Source of the DNA: an uncultured Prevotella sp.
GTDB taxonomy: Bacteria; Bacteroidota; Bacteroidia; Bacteroidales; Bacteroidaceae
Direction of reading: 5' to 3'
Length of the DNA: 32,483 nt
Assembly: GCA_900318395.1 (NCBI GenBank)
Contig: ONKL01000039.1
Coordinates: forward strand, 1 to 32,483
The position numbers were made by a program, and so were the translations under genes. The notes below the pieces were generated by a model that worked only from the letters and a program-made list of their open reading frames with translations, did no database searches and was not told where the DNA came from. The stretch's first letter is position 1, and each line of letters starts with the position of its first letter. Shown one piece after another: positions 17,434 through 25,544 of this stretch.

Positions 17434-17631
17434 ATGGAGAATACAAACAATACTTATGAAGAGCTTGTTCAGCTCAAAGAATCAGGAGAGATCGGTTGGC
17501 GTGAGTTTATCCGTCGCCAGCCGGAGATGGAGGATGACTACTATCACTGGTGCGTGGAGAACGACCTCGATATGAATGAGGAAACAGCAGAGGCGTTTAT
17601 GACCCTCACTGAGGAGCATGTGCTGGCATAG
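17434..17631 (+). CDS. small acidic hypothetical protein
   Basis: A 65-aa acidic protein starting at ATG 17434 (MENTNNTYEELVQL). An in-frame TTG at 17317 would add 39 residues, but that extension looks like leader sequence. Distinctive residues: SGEIGWREFIRRQPE and DDYYHWCVENDLDMNEET. The compact, acidic, Trp/Tyr-rich character is shared by small proteins found beside ArdC-type genes in Bacteroidetes elements; a DNA-mimic or regulator role is possible but unproven. The 145 bases before it hold nothing else I can identify. Confidence 0.6.
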   Translation: MENTNNTYEELVQLKESGEIGWREFIRRQPEMEDDYYHWCVENDLDMNEETAEAFMTLTEEHVLA

Positions 17632-17675
17632 GAGCAGGACTCCAAAAGTAAAAATCACAAAGTAATGACTACACT

Positions 17676-19547
17676 ATGGAAGATAACAAGGATAACAGTG
17701 TAAAAGATACTGAGCAGAAGCCCCTGGAACGGACTGAGGGTAAGACTGGCGGGAAAACGATGGCCGAAAAAGCCATCGACCGCTTCGCTCAGATGATGGT
17801 CACCCGTCTGGAGGAGATGAAAGGCCAGCAGTGGGAAAAAGGCTGGATTGACGGAGGCGGCAGGACACAAGGCCTGCCCCAGAACCTCTCCGGTCGCCGC
17901 TACTCAGGACATAATGACTTCTTCCTCCAGTTGCATACCGCCATCAACGGCTATGATGCCCCCGTCTATGCCACCTATAAGCAGATTCGGGATGCAGGAG
18001 CTACGGTCAATAAGGGAGAGAAGGCCATGCCCGTCATCTACTGGAATATCAGCCATAAGGATGAGAACGGCCAGAAGGTGTCTGATGATGCCTACGATGC
18101 CATGACCAAGGCTGAACAGGCGAAAGTCAAGACTATCCCCATTATGATGGGCTACTATGTCTGGAATCTGCAGCAGACCAATTTTGCCGAGGTGAAGCCA
18201 GAGCAGTATGCGAAGCTGACGGGACAGTTCAAGGCACCGCATGTTGCAGATACCAAGGGTATGTATGAATCCAAGGAGTTCGATGCGATGATTGACAAGC
18301 AGGCATGGGTCTGCAAAATCAAGGCCGTTGAGGGTGCTGGAGCATCCTATAGTGAGGCGAGGGATGAGATTACCATCCCGATGAAGGCCCAGTTCAAGAT
18401 TCACGATACCCCTGAGGAAGTCTATAAGGACGGTATGGAGTACTACAGCTCCATCGCTCACGAGATGGCTCATTCTACAGGCATAGAAAAGCGTCTTGGC
18501 CGCGATATGGAAGGCCATTTCGGAGATAAGAAGTATGCCAAGGAAGAGCTTGTTGCAGAACTGACCGCTGCGATGGTCGGTAACACTATGGGTTTTGACA
18601 AGCGCATCCTCGACAATAATGCCAAGTATGTGGATGGTTGGATGGACACCTTAAAAAAGGAGCCACGATTCATCCTCAGTGTGATGGCCGATGTCAACAA
18701 GGCATCGAAGATGATTCTCGACCATGTAGATGCCCAGCGTCTGGAGATGGGTATGAAGACCTTGCAACCCAAGGAGGAAGCAACCAATGAAAAGGCTACG
18801 GAATCCAAGGTGGCACCAGAAACCAAGATGGATATGGCTGCAGAACCCATTGGCAAACCCAAGACTAAGGCCGAAGAAAAGGCAGAGATTGCCAAGGAAG
18901 CGGCTGCAGTCTTTAAGGACTTGAAGGAAAAGCATCCTGACGCATTGCTTCTATTGCGCAAGGGTGATTTCTATGAAGCCATTGGTGATGATGCCAAGAA
19001 GGTAGCCAAGTCCACAGGCTTGAAGGAGCAGCACATTATCAAAGAAGGTTTTGAACAGAAGAATGACAAAGAGAAAGGAATCTCCTACGTCAACTTCAAG
19101 AATACCTCTTTGGATAAGTACCTGCCCAAGCTTGTCCGTGACGGTCATCGTGTGGCTATCTGCGACAGTCTGGAGGATATTGCCAAGCAGCGCATCGATG
19201 AGCGAAAGGAAAAGCAGGCTAAAGCTGAGGTACAGCAAACCAAGGTCAATGGCCAGCAACAGACCGCACAGATGGCCAAGACCATTCCTTTGGAACAGTT
19301 CAATAAGCTCGAAACTGAGGATGGTAAGAAGATTGACCACTTTGCCGTGTTCAAGATGAAGAGCGGTAATTACGGTGTTAGGGCAATGGTTGACGGTCAG
19401 CAGATGAGTGTCAAGGCTCTGGATAAGGAAGACCGAAACGCTTTCTTTGAGCATACCACCACCAAGGCCGCCCTTGTGCAGAAGTACTACGGTAAGGAAC
19501 TCTCCCAGCCAAAGCAGGAAGAGCGTAGCAGAGCCAGAGCCGTATAA
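17676..19547 (+). CDS. ArdC-type antirestriction protein with zincin domain fused to a MutS domain I
   Basis: A 623-aa polyvalent protein. Residues about 25-170 match the ArdC N-terminal ssDNA-binding domain (DRFAQMMVTRLEEMKG; SGRRYSGHNDFFLQL; MMGYYVWNLQQTNF). Residues about 200-350 form a zinc metallopeptidase-like domain with HEMAH (His262, Glu263, His266) and EELVAEL (Glu292/Glu295). After a linker, residues about 407-505 resemble MutS domain I: EKHPDALLLLRKGDFYEAIG with Phe432 and Glu434 in the mismatch-reading F-x-E position, and LVRDGHRVAIC (486-496) like the MutS LVNQGESVAIC stretch. ArdC protects incoming single-stranded DNA; the MutS part may add DNA recognition. A further C-terminal module (about 530-610) is unrecognised. 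Confidence 0.85.
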   Translation: MEDNKDNSVKDTEQKPLERTEGKTGGKTMAEKAIDRFAQMMVTRLEEMKGQQWEKGWIDGGGRTQGLPQNLSGRRYSGHNDFFLQLHTAINGYDAPVYATYKQIRDAGATVNKGEKAMPVIYWNISHKDENGQKVSDDAYDAMTKAEQAKVKTIPIMMGYYVWNLQQTNFAEVKPEQYAKLTGQFKAPHVADTKGMYESKEFDAMIDKQAWVCKIKAVEGAGASYSEARDEITIPMKAQFKIHDTPEEVYKDGMEYYSSIAHEMAHSTGIEKRLGRDMEGHFGDKKYAKEELVAELTAAMVGNTMGFDKRILDNNAKYVDGWMDTLKKEPRFILSVMADVNKASKMILDHVDAQRLEMGMKTLQPKEEATNEKATESKVAPETKMDMAAEPIGKPKTKAEEKAEIAKEAAAVFKDLKEKHPDALLLLRKGDFYEAIGDDAKKVAKSTGLKEQHIIKEGFEQKNDKEKGISYVNFKNTSLDKYLPKLVRDGHRVAICDSLEDIAKQRIDERKEKQAKAEVQQTKVNGQQQTAQMAKTIPLEQFNKLETEDGKKIDHFAVFKMKSGNYGVRAMVDGQQMSVKALDKEDRNAFFEHTTTKAALVQKYYGKELSQPKQEERSRARAV

Positions 19548-19562
19548 TAAACAGTGAATGAT

Positions 19563-20741
19563 ATGTTTGAGGAATATAAAGCGTTTAAGGAAAAGGTCGG
19601 CGTGGATGATGTCGCTGCCTATCTCGGCTATAAACTCGACAGAAAAGCCGGTGTCGGAAAGTATGTTGAGTACAATATCCGGGACGGTCGTGGGCATAAG
19701 ATAGACTCTATCGTTATCAGTCACCCCAACGACAAATCCAGCCAGACCTACTTTCACAGGAACGGAGCCAGTGGCGGCGATGCCATCAGTCTGATCAAAG
19801 AGCATATCAATAGTTTCGGTGTGACGGGGAGCAGTGAGCAGGAGTTGCTGCGAGCCGTCATGTCGAAGCTCACCAGCGACGACAGCTTTATCGCTAAGAG
19901 CGAGGACAGGTACAAGGATGTGAAGCCACAAGTCTTCAATATTAAGCGGTTCCAGATGGAGAATGCCGCAGAACATTTCGAGGCTGTGATGTCGTTCTTC
20001 AGGGGACGCAGTATCGATGAAGAGACAGTCAGAACCTTTCTGCCGTTCATTATGCGCGTGACAGATACCGAAGCACAGTATAAGTACAAAGACTTGGCTT
20101 TCCCCTATACACAGCCAGGTTCAGAGAAGATAGAGGGTTTTGAGCTAAGAGGTTATAACAACTTCCGTCAGAAGGCACCAGGCACAAACAGTAGTAGTGC
20201 CGCATGGATAGCCGACTTTACAAAGGAGCAGCCCGACAATGCGAGAAACATCTATTTCTTCGAGAGCGGCTATGATGCTATGGCATTCTATCAGGTGAAC
20301 AGATCGAGGCTTAACCTCGAAACGTCTGTGTTTATCTCTACTGGCGGTACTTTTTCAAATCAACAGATAAAGAGTGTCACCGATTACTATCCACGAGCGA
20401 GGTACTGGGATTGTTTCGACAATGACACCCCCGGCATCCTCTATGGTATCAGGATGGAGTCACAGCTCTGCGGTCAGTTCATCAACATTGTCACCACCGA
20501 TGATACCATCATCTTCCAAAGAGGAACCGATGAATACCGTCTGAAAAAAGAAGAGGTCACTTTGCCCAAGGTACGTGAAAAGCTGGGAATGGACAGACAC
20601 GTGTATGTGTGGAAAGCTCCTAAAGCCTTTAAGGATTGGAATGATGTGACGATGAACAAGCCCATGAAGGACTTGCCCGTGAAAAGTAAGTATCAGCGTA
20701 ATGAGAATCTGAAAGAAAAGAGAAGAAAGGGAACACTATGA
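19563..20741 (+). CDS. TOPRIM-domain primase-like protein (DUF3991-type)
   Basis: About 392 aa from ATG 19563 (GTG at 19554 would add three residues). An N-terminal region of DUF3991 type (VDDVAAYLGYKLDRKAGVGKY...; YFHRNGASGGDAISLI) precedes a TOPRIM domain with Glu234 in FFESGYDAMAF and Asp286/Asp288 in DNDTPG. There is no CHC2 zinc finger, so a complete DnaG-type primase is not present. Such proteins are thought to process DNA in mobile elements. It follows the ArdC gene directly and overlaps the next gene by ATGA (20738-20741). Confidence 0.78.
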   Translation: MFEEYKAFKEKVGVDDVAAYLGYKLDRKAGVGKYVEYNIRDGRGHKIDSIVISHPNDKSSQTYFHRNGASGGDAISLIKEHINSFGVTGSSEQELLRAVMSKLTSDDSFIAKSEDRYKDVKPQVFNIKRFQMENAAEHFEAVMSFFRGRSIDEETVRTFLPFIMRVTDTEAQYKYKDLAFPYTQPGSEKIEGFELRGYNNFRQKAPGTNSSSAAWIADFTKEQPDNARNIYFFESGYDAMAFYQVNRSRLNLETSVFISTGGTFSNQQIKSVTDYYPRARYWDCFDNDTPGILYGIRMESQLCGQFINIVTTDDTIIFQRGTDEYRLKKEEVTLPKVREKLGMDRHVYVWKAPKAFKDWNDVTMNKPMKDLPVKSKYQRNENLKEKRRKGTL

Positions 20742-21460
20742 AAACAAAGGAAACAGGAATGCGAATAAGAGATACTGTAAGGACGGTAGCAGTCATTATG
20801 CTACTGACTATCACACAGACGACTTCTGCCCAGCAGACCGACCCAGCTTTGACGGCAGCGGTGACAACTCAGACCTTTACCTTGAAGACTCTCTTTGATG
20901 CACGAAAGAGTACGCAGGAAAAAATTCTGGCTGCTACGGGCATTGAGGAAGTACAGCTTCAGCAGCTCCATGCCATTGAGCAGAAGGTGCTGGACTATAT
21001 GGCCAACGTGTCGGGACTGATGCAGAACCTCTATCAGGTGAAACGCACTACGGAGCTGGTCACGGTGGAGATACCGAGGAATATCAGTGCCGTGACGAGT
21101 GCCTGCAAGGGACATCTGAAAGGAACCGCTATCGCACTCGCCGTATCAGACGAGATACGTAGTGTCTATACTGAGATGGCCAGTCTGTCAGCTCTCTGCA
21201 CTTCATTGGTGAAGACCAAGACCGTTGACGGCAATAAGGTGAACCTCCTGAATGCCGCAGAAAGATATTGGTTATGCGAGAAGATTGTTTCGTCATTAGA
21301 GGATATCAATTCTGCACTATACATCCTTTCCTGGCAGATACAGTATTTGTCTTGGGAAGACCTATGGCGAGGCCTTGATCCAGAAACTTGGTGCAACTAT
21401 ATGCAGGGAAAGTGGATGGCAGAGTCCTGCATCAGAGACTGGGATGACCTGCTAAAGTAA
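20738..21460 (+). CDS. secreted protein, paralogue of the traG-adjacent protein (LDPxTWC family)
   Basis: A 240-aa exported protein with a signal segment (VRTVAVIMLLTITQTTSAQ, cleavage after SAQ) and a helical mature domain. Its C-terminus carries LDPETWCNYMQGKW and IRDWDDLL, matching LDPDTWCSAMQMKW and VRGWEDF of the protein at 6166-6942; the preceding AAERYWL...LEDINSALYIL also aligns with the RADRMGM...VRNNLDYLIF segment there. So this is a second, diverged copy of a transfer-apparatus protein placed in the accessory operon, coupled to the TOPRIM gene through ATGA. It may be an alternative pilus or surface component, or a dedicated exclusion factor; no direct evidence for either. Confidence 0.65.
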   Translation: MKTKETGMRIRDTVRTVAVIMLLTITQTTSAQQTDPALTAAVTTQTFTLKTLFDARKSTQEKILAATGIEEVQLQQLHAIEQKVLDYMANVSGLMQNLYQVKRTTELVTVEIPRNISAVTSACKGHLKGTAIALAVSDEIRSVYTEMASLSALCTSLVKTKTVDGNKVNLLNAAERYWLCEKIVSSLEDINSALYILSWQIQYLSWEDLWRGLDPETWCNYMQGKWMAESCIRDWDDLLK

Positions 21461-21524
21461 CGACAGATAAAAGAACATAAGGATAATATTAGTAAATACA
21501 CTTTAATCAAACAAGAAAAAGAAA

Positions 21525-22349
21525 ATGGAAAACACTCAATCAATTGGCATCTGTCCGATATGCGGAAAGGGCCACATCACAGAACACCCTTTTGGATGGG
21601 CCTGTGACAATTCAAGTAAGAACCCTGATGGGACATGGTACAACTGTAAGTTCGTGGTGTTCCGACAGTATCACGGCGCACTCATCACTGAGGATGATGT
21701 GAAGACGCTGCTTGAAACTGGTGAGACAGGCGAGCTTCAGATGTGCAACAAGGATGGTAAACCCTTTACGGGTAAGCTTGTCATCAAGGATGGAAAGGTA
21801 CAGCTGGCATTTCTTCCACGATACCTCCAAGGACATTGCCCAGTATGTGGTGGACGTATCAAGGTAACAGGTAAAGGCTATGCCTGTGAGAACTTCTTCA
21901 AGAAGGATGAAGGTCATTGTAATTTCTTCATCGGTAGTACCATCTGTAACAGGGTTATCACGGAAGAGGAAGCTGAGAACTTCCTGGCAGGAAAGAAACA
22001 GATACTGGACGGCTTCTGTTCCAAGGCCGGAAAGCACTTTTCTTCACTGCTATCTACCACGGTAGAGGGTAAGGTGATGCTGAACTCCACCATCTGCCAG
22101 TGTCCTCAGTGTGGTGGTGAGATACGAGTTGGCGCACGAGCCTATAACTGTTCCAACTACAGTAATGAGGACGTGAAGTGCCAGTTCTCTGTCTGGCGAA
22201 CCATCGACGGCCATGAGGTGACCCCCGATGAGGTGAAGCAGCTCTGTGATAAGGGCGAGACCGATGAGATCATTCATTTTTACCGCAAGGATGGTAGCCA
22301 GTTTGACAAGAAGCTGAAGTTGGAGGAAGGAAAGGTAATATTAGCATAA
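21525..22349 (+). CDS. stand-alone protein of three topoisomerase IA C-terminal zinc repeats
   Basis: A 274-aa protein built from three copies of the roughly 85-residue C-terminal repeat of type IA topoisomerases. Each starts with a zinc ribbon (CPICGKGHI with Cys10, Cys13, Cys27, Cys41; then CPVCGGRIKV; then CPQCGGEIRV), continues with an F-x-x-x-R/T segment, I-T-x-(D/E)-(D/E) and ends with G-K-x-F. No catalytic topoisomerase part is present. TopIII encoded 1.1 kb downstream ends in one copy of the same repeat (CPLCHQGHI). It probably binds single-stranded DNA or assists TopIII in trans. Confidence 0.75.
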   Translation: MENTQSIGICPICGKGHITEHPFGWACDNSSKNPDGTWYNCKFVVFRQYHGALITEDDVKTLLETGETGELQMCNKDGKPFTGKLVIKDGKVQLAFLPRYLQGHCPVCGGRIKVTGKGYACENFFKKDEGHCNFFIGSTICNRVITEEEAENFLAGKKQILDGFCSKAGKHFSSLLSTTVEGKVMLNSTICQCPQCGGEIRVGARAYNCSNYSNEDVKCQFSVWRTIDGHEVTPDEVKQLCDKGETDEIIHFYRKDGSQFDKKLKLEEGKVILA

Positions 22350-22382
22350 CCACATACATCAACAAATAAAAGAAAAACGAAG

Positions 22383-22994
22383 ATGAAACACATGAAGTTT
22401 ATTCCATTAGTCATGCTGACGGTGCTGATGTTGGCATCTTGTCAGAGTCGAGAGATCAAGATTAAGAAACTGGTAACGAACCATCTGGAGCAGTCGTTGG
22501 AGAATCCCCAGAAGCTGAAGGTGCTGGAGATAGCACAGCCAGACTCTGCCTTTGGTCTGAACTACTTTACCAAACAGGAGCAGGCCTACATGATGAATAC
22601 CATTACCGATGTCACCAGTGTTCTGATGGAGCGTACGGCATATATGACCAAGCCCGACTTGGACGATGCTTATACCATGACGTTGGCTGATTTGGAGATG
22701 CGCATGTCTGCAGGTCTCTTTTCGGGGATGCTTGGAGAGGCAAAGAAAGGCGAGTGGTCAGGTTGGAAGGTCAGAGTGACCTATACGGCCAAGGGCAAGT
22801 ACGGCTGTAAGTATAAGGCGCAGCGATGGTACTTCCTCGACAAGGACTGCCAGACCGTAATTAGGCACTTTGACCTGCCTATTGTCAGCACAGATAAGGC
22901 AGACAAGACGGCTAAGGGTAAGCGTATAAAGCAGGATGGCAAGTCGAAGCAGACAAATTCTGCCAGTAAGATTGTCTTATCAACAGTGAAGTAA
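22383..22994 (+). CDS. lipoprotein of unknown function
   Basis: A 203-aa lipoprotein: the signal ends with a good lipobox LASC (MKFIPLVMLTVLMLASC), so Cys is lipidated and the protein sits in the envelope. ATG 22383 and 22392 are both possible starts. The mature part has an early IKKLVTNHLEQSLENP, an aromatic segment (YTAKGKYGCKYKAQRWYF) and a Lys-rich tail. The family is not recognised. It may take part in conjugation (entry exclusion lipoproteins are common in such elements) but nothing in the sequence shows this. Confidence 0.65.
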   Translation: MKHMKFIPLVMLTVLMLASCQSREIKIKKLVTNHLEQSLENPQKLKVLEIAQPDSAFGLNYFTKQEQAYMMNTITDVTSVLMERTAYMTKPDLDDAYTMTLADLEMRMSAGLFSGMLGEAKKGEWSGWKVRVTYTAKGKYGCKYKAQRWYFLDKDCQTVIRHFDLPIVSTDKADKTAKGKRIKQDGKSKQTNSASKIVLSTVK

Positions 22995-23019
22995 CAACCC
23001 CATAAACACGAGAAGAAGA

Positions 23020-23454
23020 ATGAAAAACACAATCAACAAGTATTTTGAGGTGAAGGTCAAACTCCAGAAAACTATGGAGGATGGCGTTCAAAAAAAGGTC
23101 AGTGAGCAGTATGTTGTAGAAGCCGCTACCTTCGGAGAGGCAGAGCGCCGTATAGCAGAGTGTCTGAAGCCCTATATCGAGGGCGAGTTTGAAGTTACCG
23201 ACATCAAGATTGCCGGTTACGTCCAGATTATCAACACCAATCAGGATGCCGACAAATTCTTCAGGGCCAAAGTCTCTTTTGTAACTTTGGATGAGACCAC
23301 AGGTAAGGAGAAGAAGACCTCTGAGCTGTATCTGGTACAGTCTGACACGTTAGAGTCTGCAGAGAGTGATGTGAAGTCATTCTTGAATGACAATAATACC
23401 ACCATCAGCAGTATCTCTGAGACTGCCATCCTTGATGTATTTCCACTTGATTGA
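23020..23454 (+). CDS. DUF4494 protein
   Basis: A 144-aa soluble protein matching the DUF4494 family of Bacteroidetes. Typical features: a start reading YFEVKVKLQKTMEDGVQKKV, EQYVVEAATFGEAERRI, FEVTDIKIAGYVQII, and the C-terminal SETAILDVFP. The family has no established biochemical role. It overlaps the annotated TTG of the topB frame but not its likely ATG (23460), so the two genes are five bases apart and presumably co-transcribed; pairing with TopIII suggests a function in DNA processing, by inference only. Confidence 0.8.
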   Translation: MKNTINKYFEVKVKLQKTMEDGVQKKVSEQYVVEAATFGEAERRIAECLKPYIEGEFEVTDIKIAGYVQIINTNQDADKFFRAKVSFVTLDETTGKEKKTSELYLVQSDTLESAESDVKSFLNDNNTTISSISETAILDVFPLD

Positions 23455-23459
23455 AAACT

Positions 23460-25514
23460 ATGAAGGTAGTATTAGCAGAGAAGCCCAGCGTTGCGCAGAG
23501 CATTGCCAGAATCGTAGGAGCCACCCATAAGAAGAATGGCTTCTACGAGGGTAACGGCTGGCAGGTGACTTACGCCTTTGGTCATCTGATACAGTTGGCC
23601 TTGCCTGAGAACTACGGCTATAACAGTTGGTCGAAAGGCAACCTTCCTATGCTGCCCAAGGAGTTCCTGATGATTCCCAGACAGAAGAAGGAAGGTAAGA
23701 CCTACAAGAATGATCCTGGTGTGATGAAGCAGTTGAAGGTCATCAAGAAACTCTTTGAGGATGCAGATGAAATCATAGGGGCAACCGATTCAGCCCGCGA
23801 GGGTGAGGCCATCCTCCGATATATCGTGGACTATCTCGGCATCAGGAAACCCATCATGCGACTGTGGATTAACAGTCTGACCGATGCCGCTATCAAGGAT
23901 GGACTCAATAACCTCCAGCCTGACAGCAACTATGATAACCTCTTTTTGGCTGCCAAGGCACGTAGTGAAGCAGACTGGCTGGTAGGTATGAATGCGACAC
24001 AGGCCTGCAGCATCATGGGTAAGTCACTCTATAGCATCGGCAGGGTACAGACCCCGACGTTTGTGATGATTGTGGAGCGATACCTGCAGAACAAGGAATT
24101 TAAGAGTGTTCCTTTCTGGCAGGTGACTCTGAACACCACTGACGGTGCGAAGCTGACCAGTGCAGGTAGATGGGATGAGAAAGGAAAGGCTGTGAGTGCC
24201 TATAACACAGCAAGCAAAGCAAGAAACGGAAAGGTCATCAAAGCCGAGAAGAGACAGAAGACGGATCAGCCTCCGTTGCTGTTCAGTCTGACTGACTTGC
24301 AGAAGGCCGCCAACTCGAAGTACGGCTATTCTGCAGACAAGACGCTGAACATTGCCCAGAGTCTCTATGAGAAGCAGCTTATCTCTTATCCGCGAACAGG
24401 TTCCTCGTACATTCCTGATGATGTGTATGATACCATCCCAGGATTGCTGAAGAATCCAGTCTTTGATAAGTTCAGAGAAAGTGTGGATGCCATTGAAAAG
24501 CCGTCCAAGCGTAGTGTAGATGCCTCGAAGATAGAAGACCACCATGCATTGATTGTGACGGGCGTGGACTTTAGAACTAAGAACATCAAACCCGACGAGC
24601 AGGTTATCTATGATATGATACTCGGCAGAATGGTGGAAGCCTTTTCGAGGCCCTGTGAAAAGCTGGTGCTTTCTTATACTGTTGATGTCGGAGGCTATCT
24701 CTTTGCGGTGACGAGCGCTGTCATTCTTCAGAAAGGTTGGCGAGCCGTCTATGGCGCAGATGACAAGGAACGTGAGACTGTTCCAATCTGGTCGCAGGGA
24801 GAGACCATCTGTTTTACCAGTGCAGATCTTGTGCAGGGACAGACCAAGCCCAAACCGCTGCATACAGAAGGCACATTGCTTGCAGCGATGGAAACCTGTG
24901 GTAAGGACATTGAGGATGAAACACAGCGAGAGGCCATCAAGGACAGTGGTATCGGAACGCCAGCAACCAGGGCAGGTATTATCGAAACCCTTGTTGAGCG
25001 TAACTATGTCATCAGGGAAAAGAAGTCGCTTGTTCCAACAACCAAGGGTATGGAAATCTACAAGATTGTCAAGGACATGGATATTGCCAATCCTAGTCTG
25101 ACAGGACAGTGGGAGGCGAAGCTCGCTGCCATCGAGCGTGGTCAGATGAATGTGAACCAGTTCAACAGCGATATTGTGGAATATACCAAGCATGTAACTG
25201 AGGAGTTCCTGCATTCAGACCTGCAGCCTGTTATGACTGGCAAGCAGACGGTCATCGAGTGTCCGCTATGCCATCAGGGACATATCCGCATCTTTGATAA
25301 GGTTGCCAACTGTTCGAACGAGAAGTGTGACTTCCATATTTTCCGTACTGTTGCAGGGAGGAAGCTGACCAATAGTGAGGTGACCGACCTGATTCTCAAA
25401 GGACAGACCAGGGAACTGTCAGGGTTCAATGGTAAGGATGGAAAGCCCTTCAAGGCAAAACTAAAGAGAGATGATAAAGGGAGCGTATGCTTTATTTTCG
25501 CTCCAAAGAAATAA
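23460..25514 (+). CDS. topB: DNA topoisomerase III
   Basis: About 684 aa, type IA topoisomerase that decatenates and relaxes DNA through a single-strand passage. Start chosen at ATG 23460 because MKVVLAEKPSVAQSIA is the canonical beginning; an in-frame TTG at 23451 adds three residues. The TOPRIM part has ATDSAREGE (Asp110, Glu114, Glu116). The catalytic tyrosine is Tyr310 in LISYPRTGS, followed by the helix-rich gate and IGTPATRAGIIETLVERNYV. The C-terminus carries one zinc repeat (CPLCHQGHIRI and CSNEKCDFHIF). TopIII enzymes are common in ICEs, where they resolve transfer or replication intermediates. Confidence 0.95.
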   Translation: MKVVLAEKPSVAQSIARIVGATHKKNGFYEGNGWQVTYAFGHLIQLALPENYGYNSWSKGNLPMLPKEFLMIPRQKKEGKTYKNDPGVMKQLKVIKKLFEDADEIIGATDSAREGEAILRYIVDYLGIRKPIMRLWINSLTDAAIKDGLNNLQPDSNYDNLFLAAKARSEADWLVGMNATQACSIMGKSLYSIGRVQTPTFVMIVERYLQNKEFKSVPFWQVTLNTTDGAKLTSAGRWDEKGKAVSAYNTASKARNGKVIKAEKRQKTDQPPLLFSLTDLQKAANSKYGYSADKTLNIAQSLYEKQLISYPRTGSSYIPDDVYDTIPGLLKNPVFDKFRESVDAIEKPSKRSVDASKIEDHHALIVTGVDFRTKNIKPDEQVIYDMILGRMVEAFSRPCEKLVLSYTVDVGGYLFAVTSAVILQKGWRAVYGADDKERETVPIWSQGETICFTSADLVQGQTKPKPLHTEGTLLAAMETCGKDIEDETQREAIKDSGIGTPATRAGIIETLVERNYVIREKKSLVPTTKGMEIYKIVKDMDIANPSLTGQWEAKLAAIERGQMNVNQFNSDIVEYTKHVTEEFLHSDLQPVMTGKQTVIECPLCHQGHIRIFDKVANCSNEKCDFHIFRTVAGRKLTNSEVTDLILKGQTRELSGFNGKDGKPFKAKLKRDDKGSVCFIFAPKK

Positions 25515-25544
25515 CGTAGAATCAATAAATCAAGCGAATAGAAA

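Noticed and set aside
18951-19976. Minus-strand ORF (341 aa) across the ArdC and TOPRIM genes
   Set aside because: Antisense to two supported genes; Leu/His-rich translation typical of the complement of a real gene.
24024-25214. Long minus-strand ORF (396 aa) opposite topB
   Set aside because: It lies wholly antisense to the well-supported topoisomerase III gene and its translation shows no recognisable motif.
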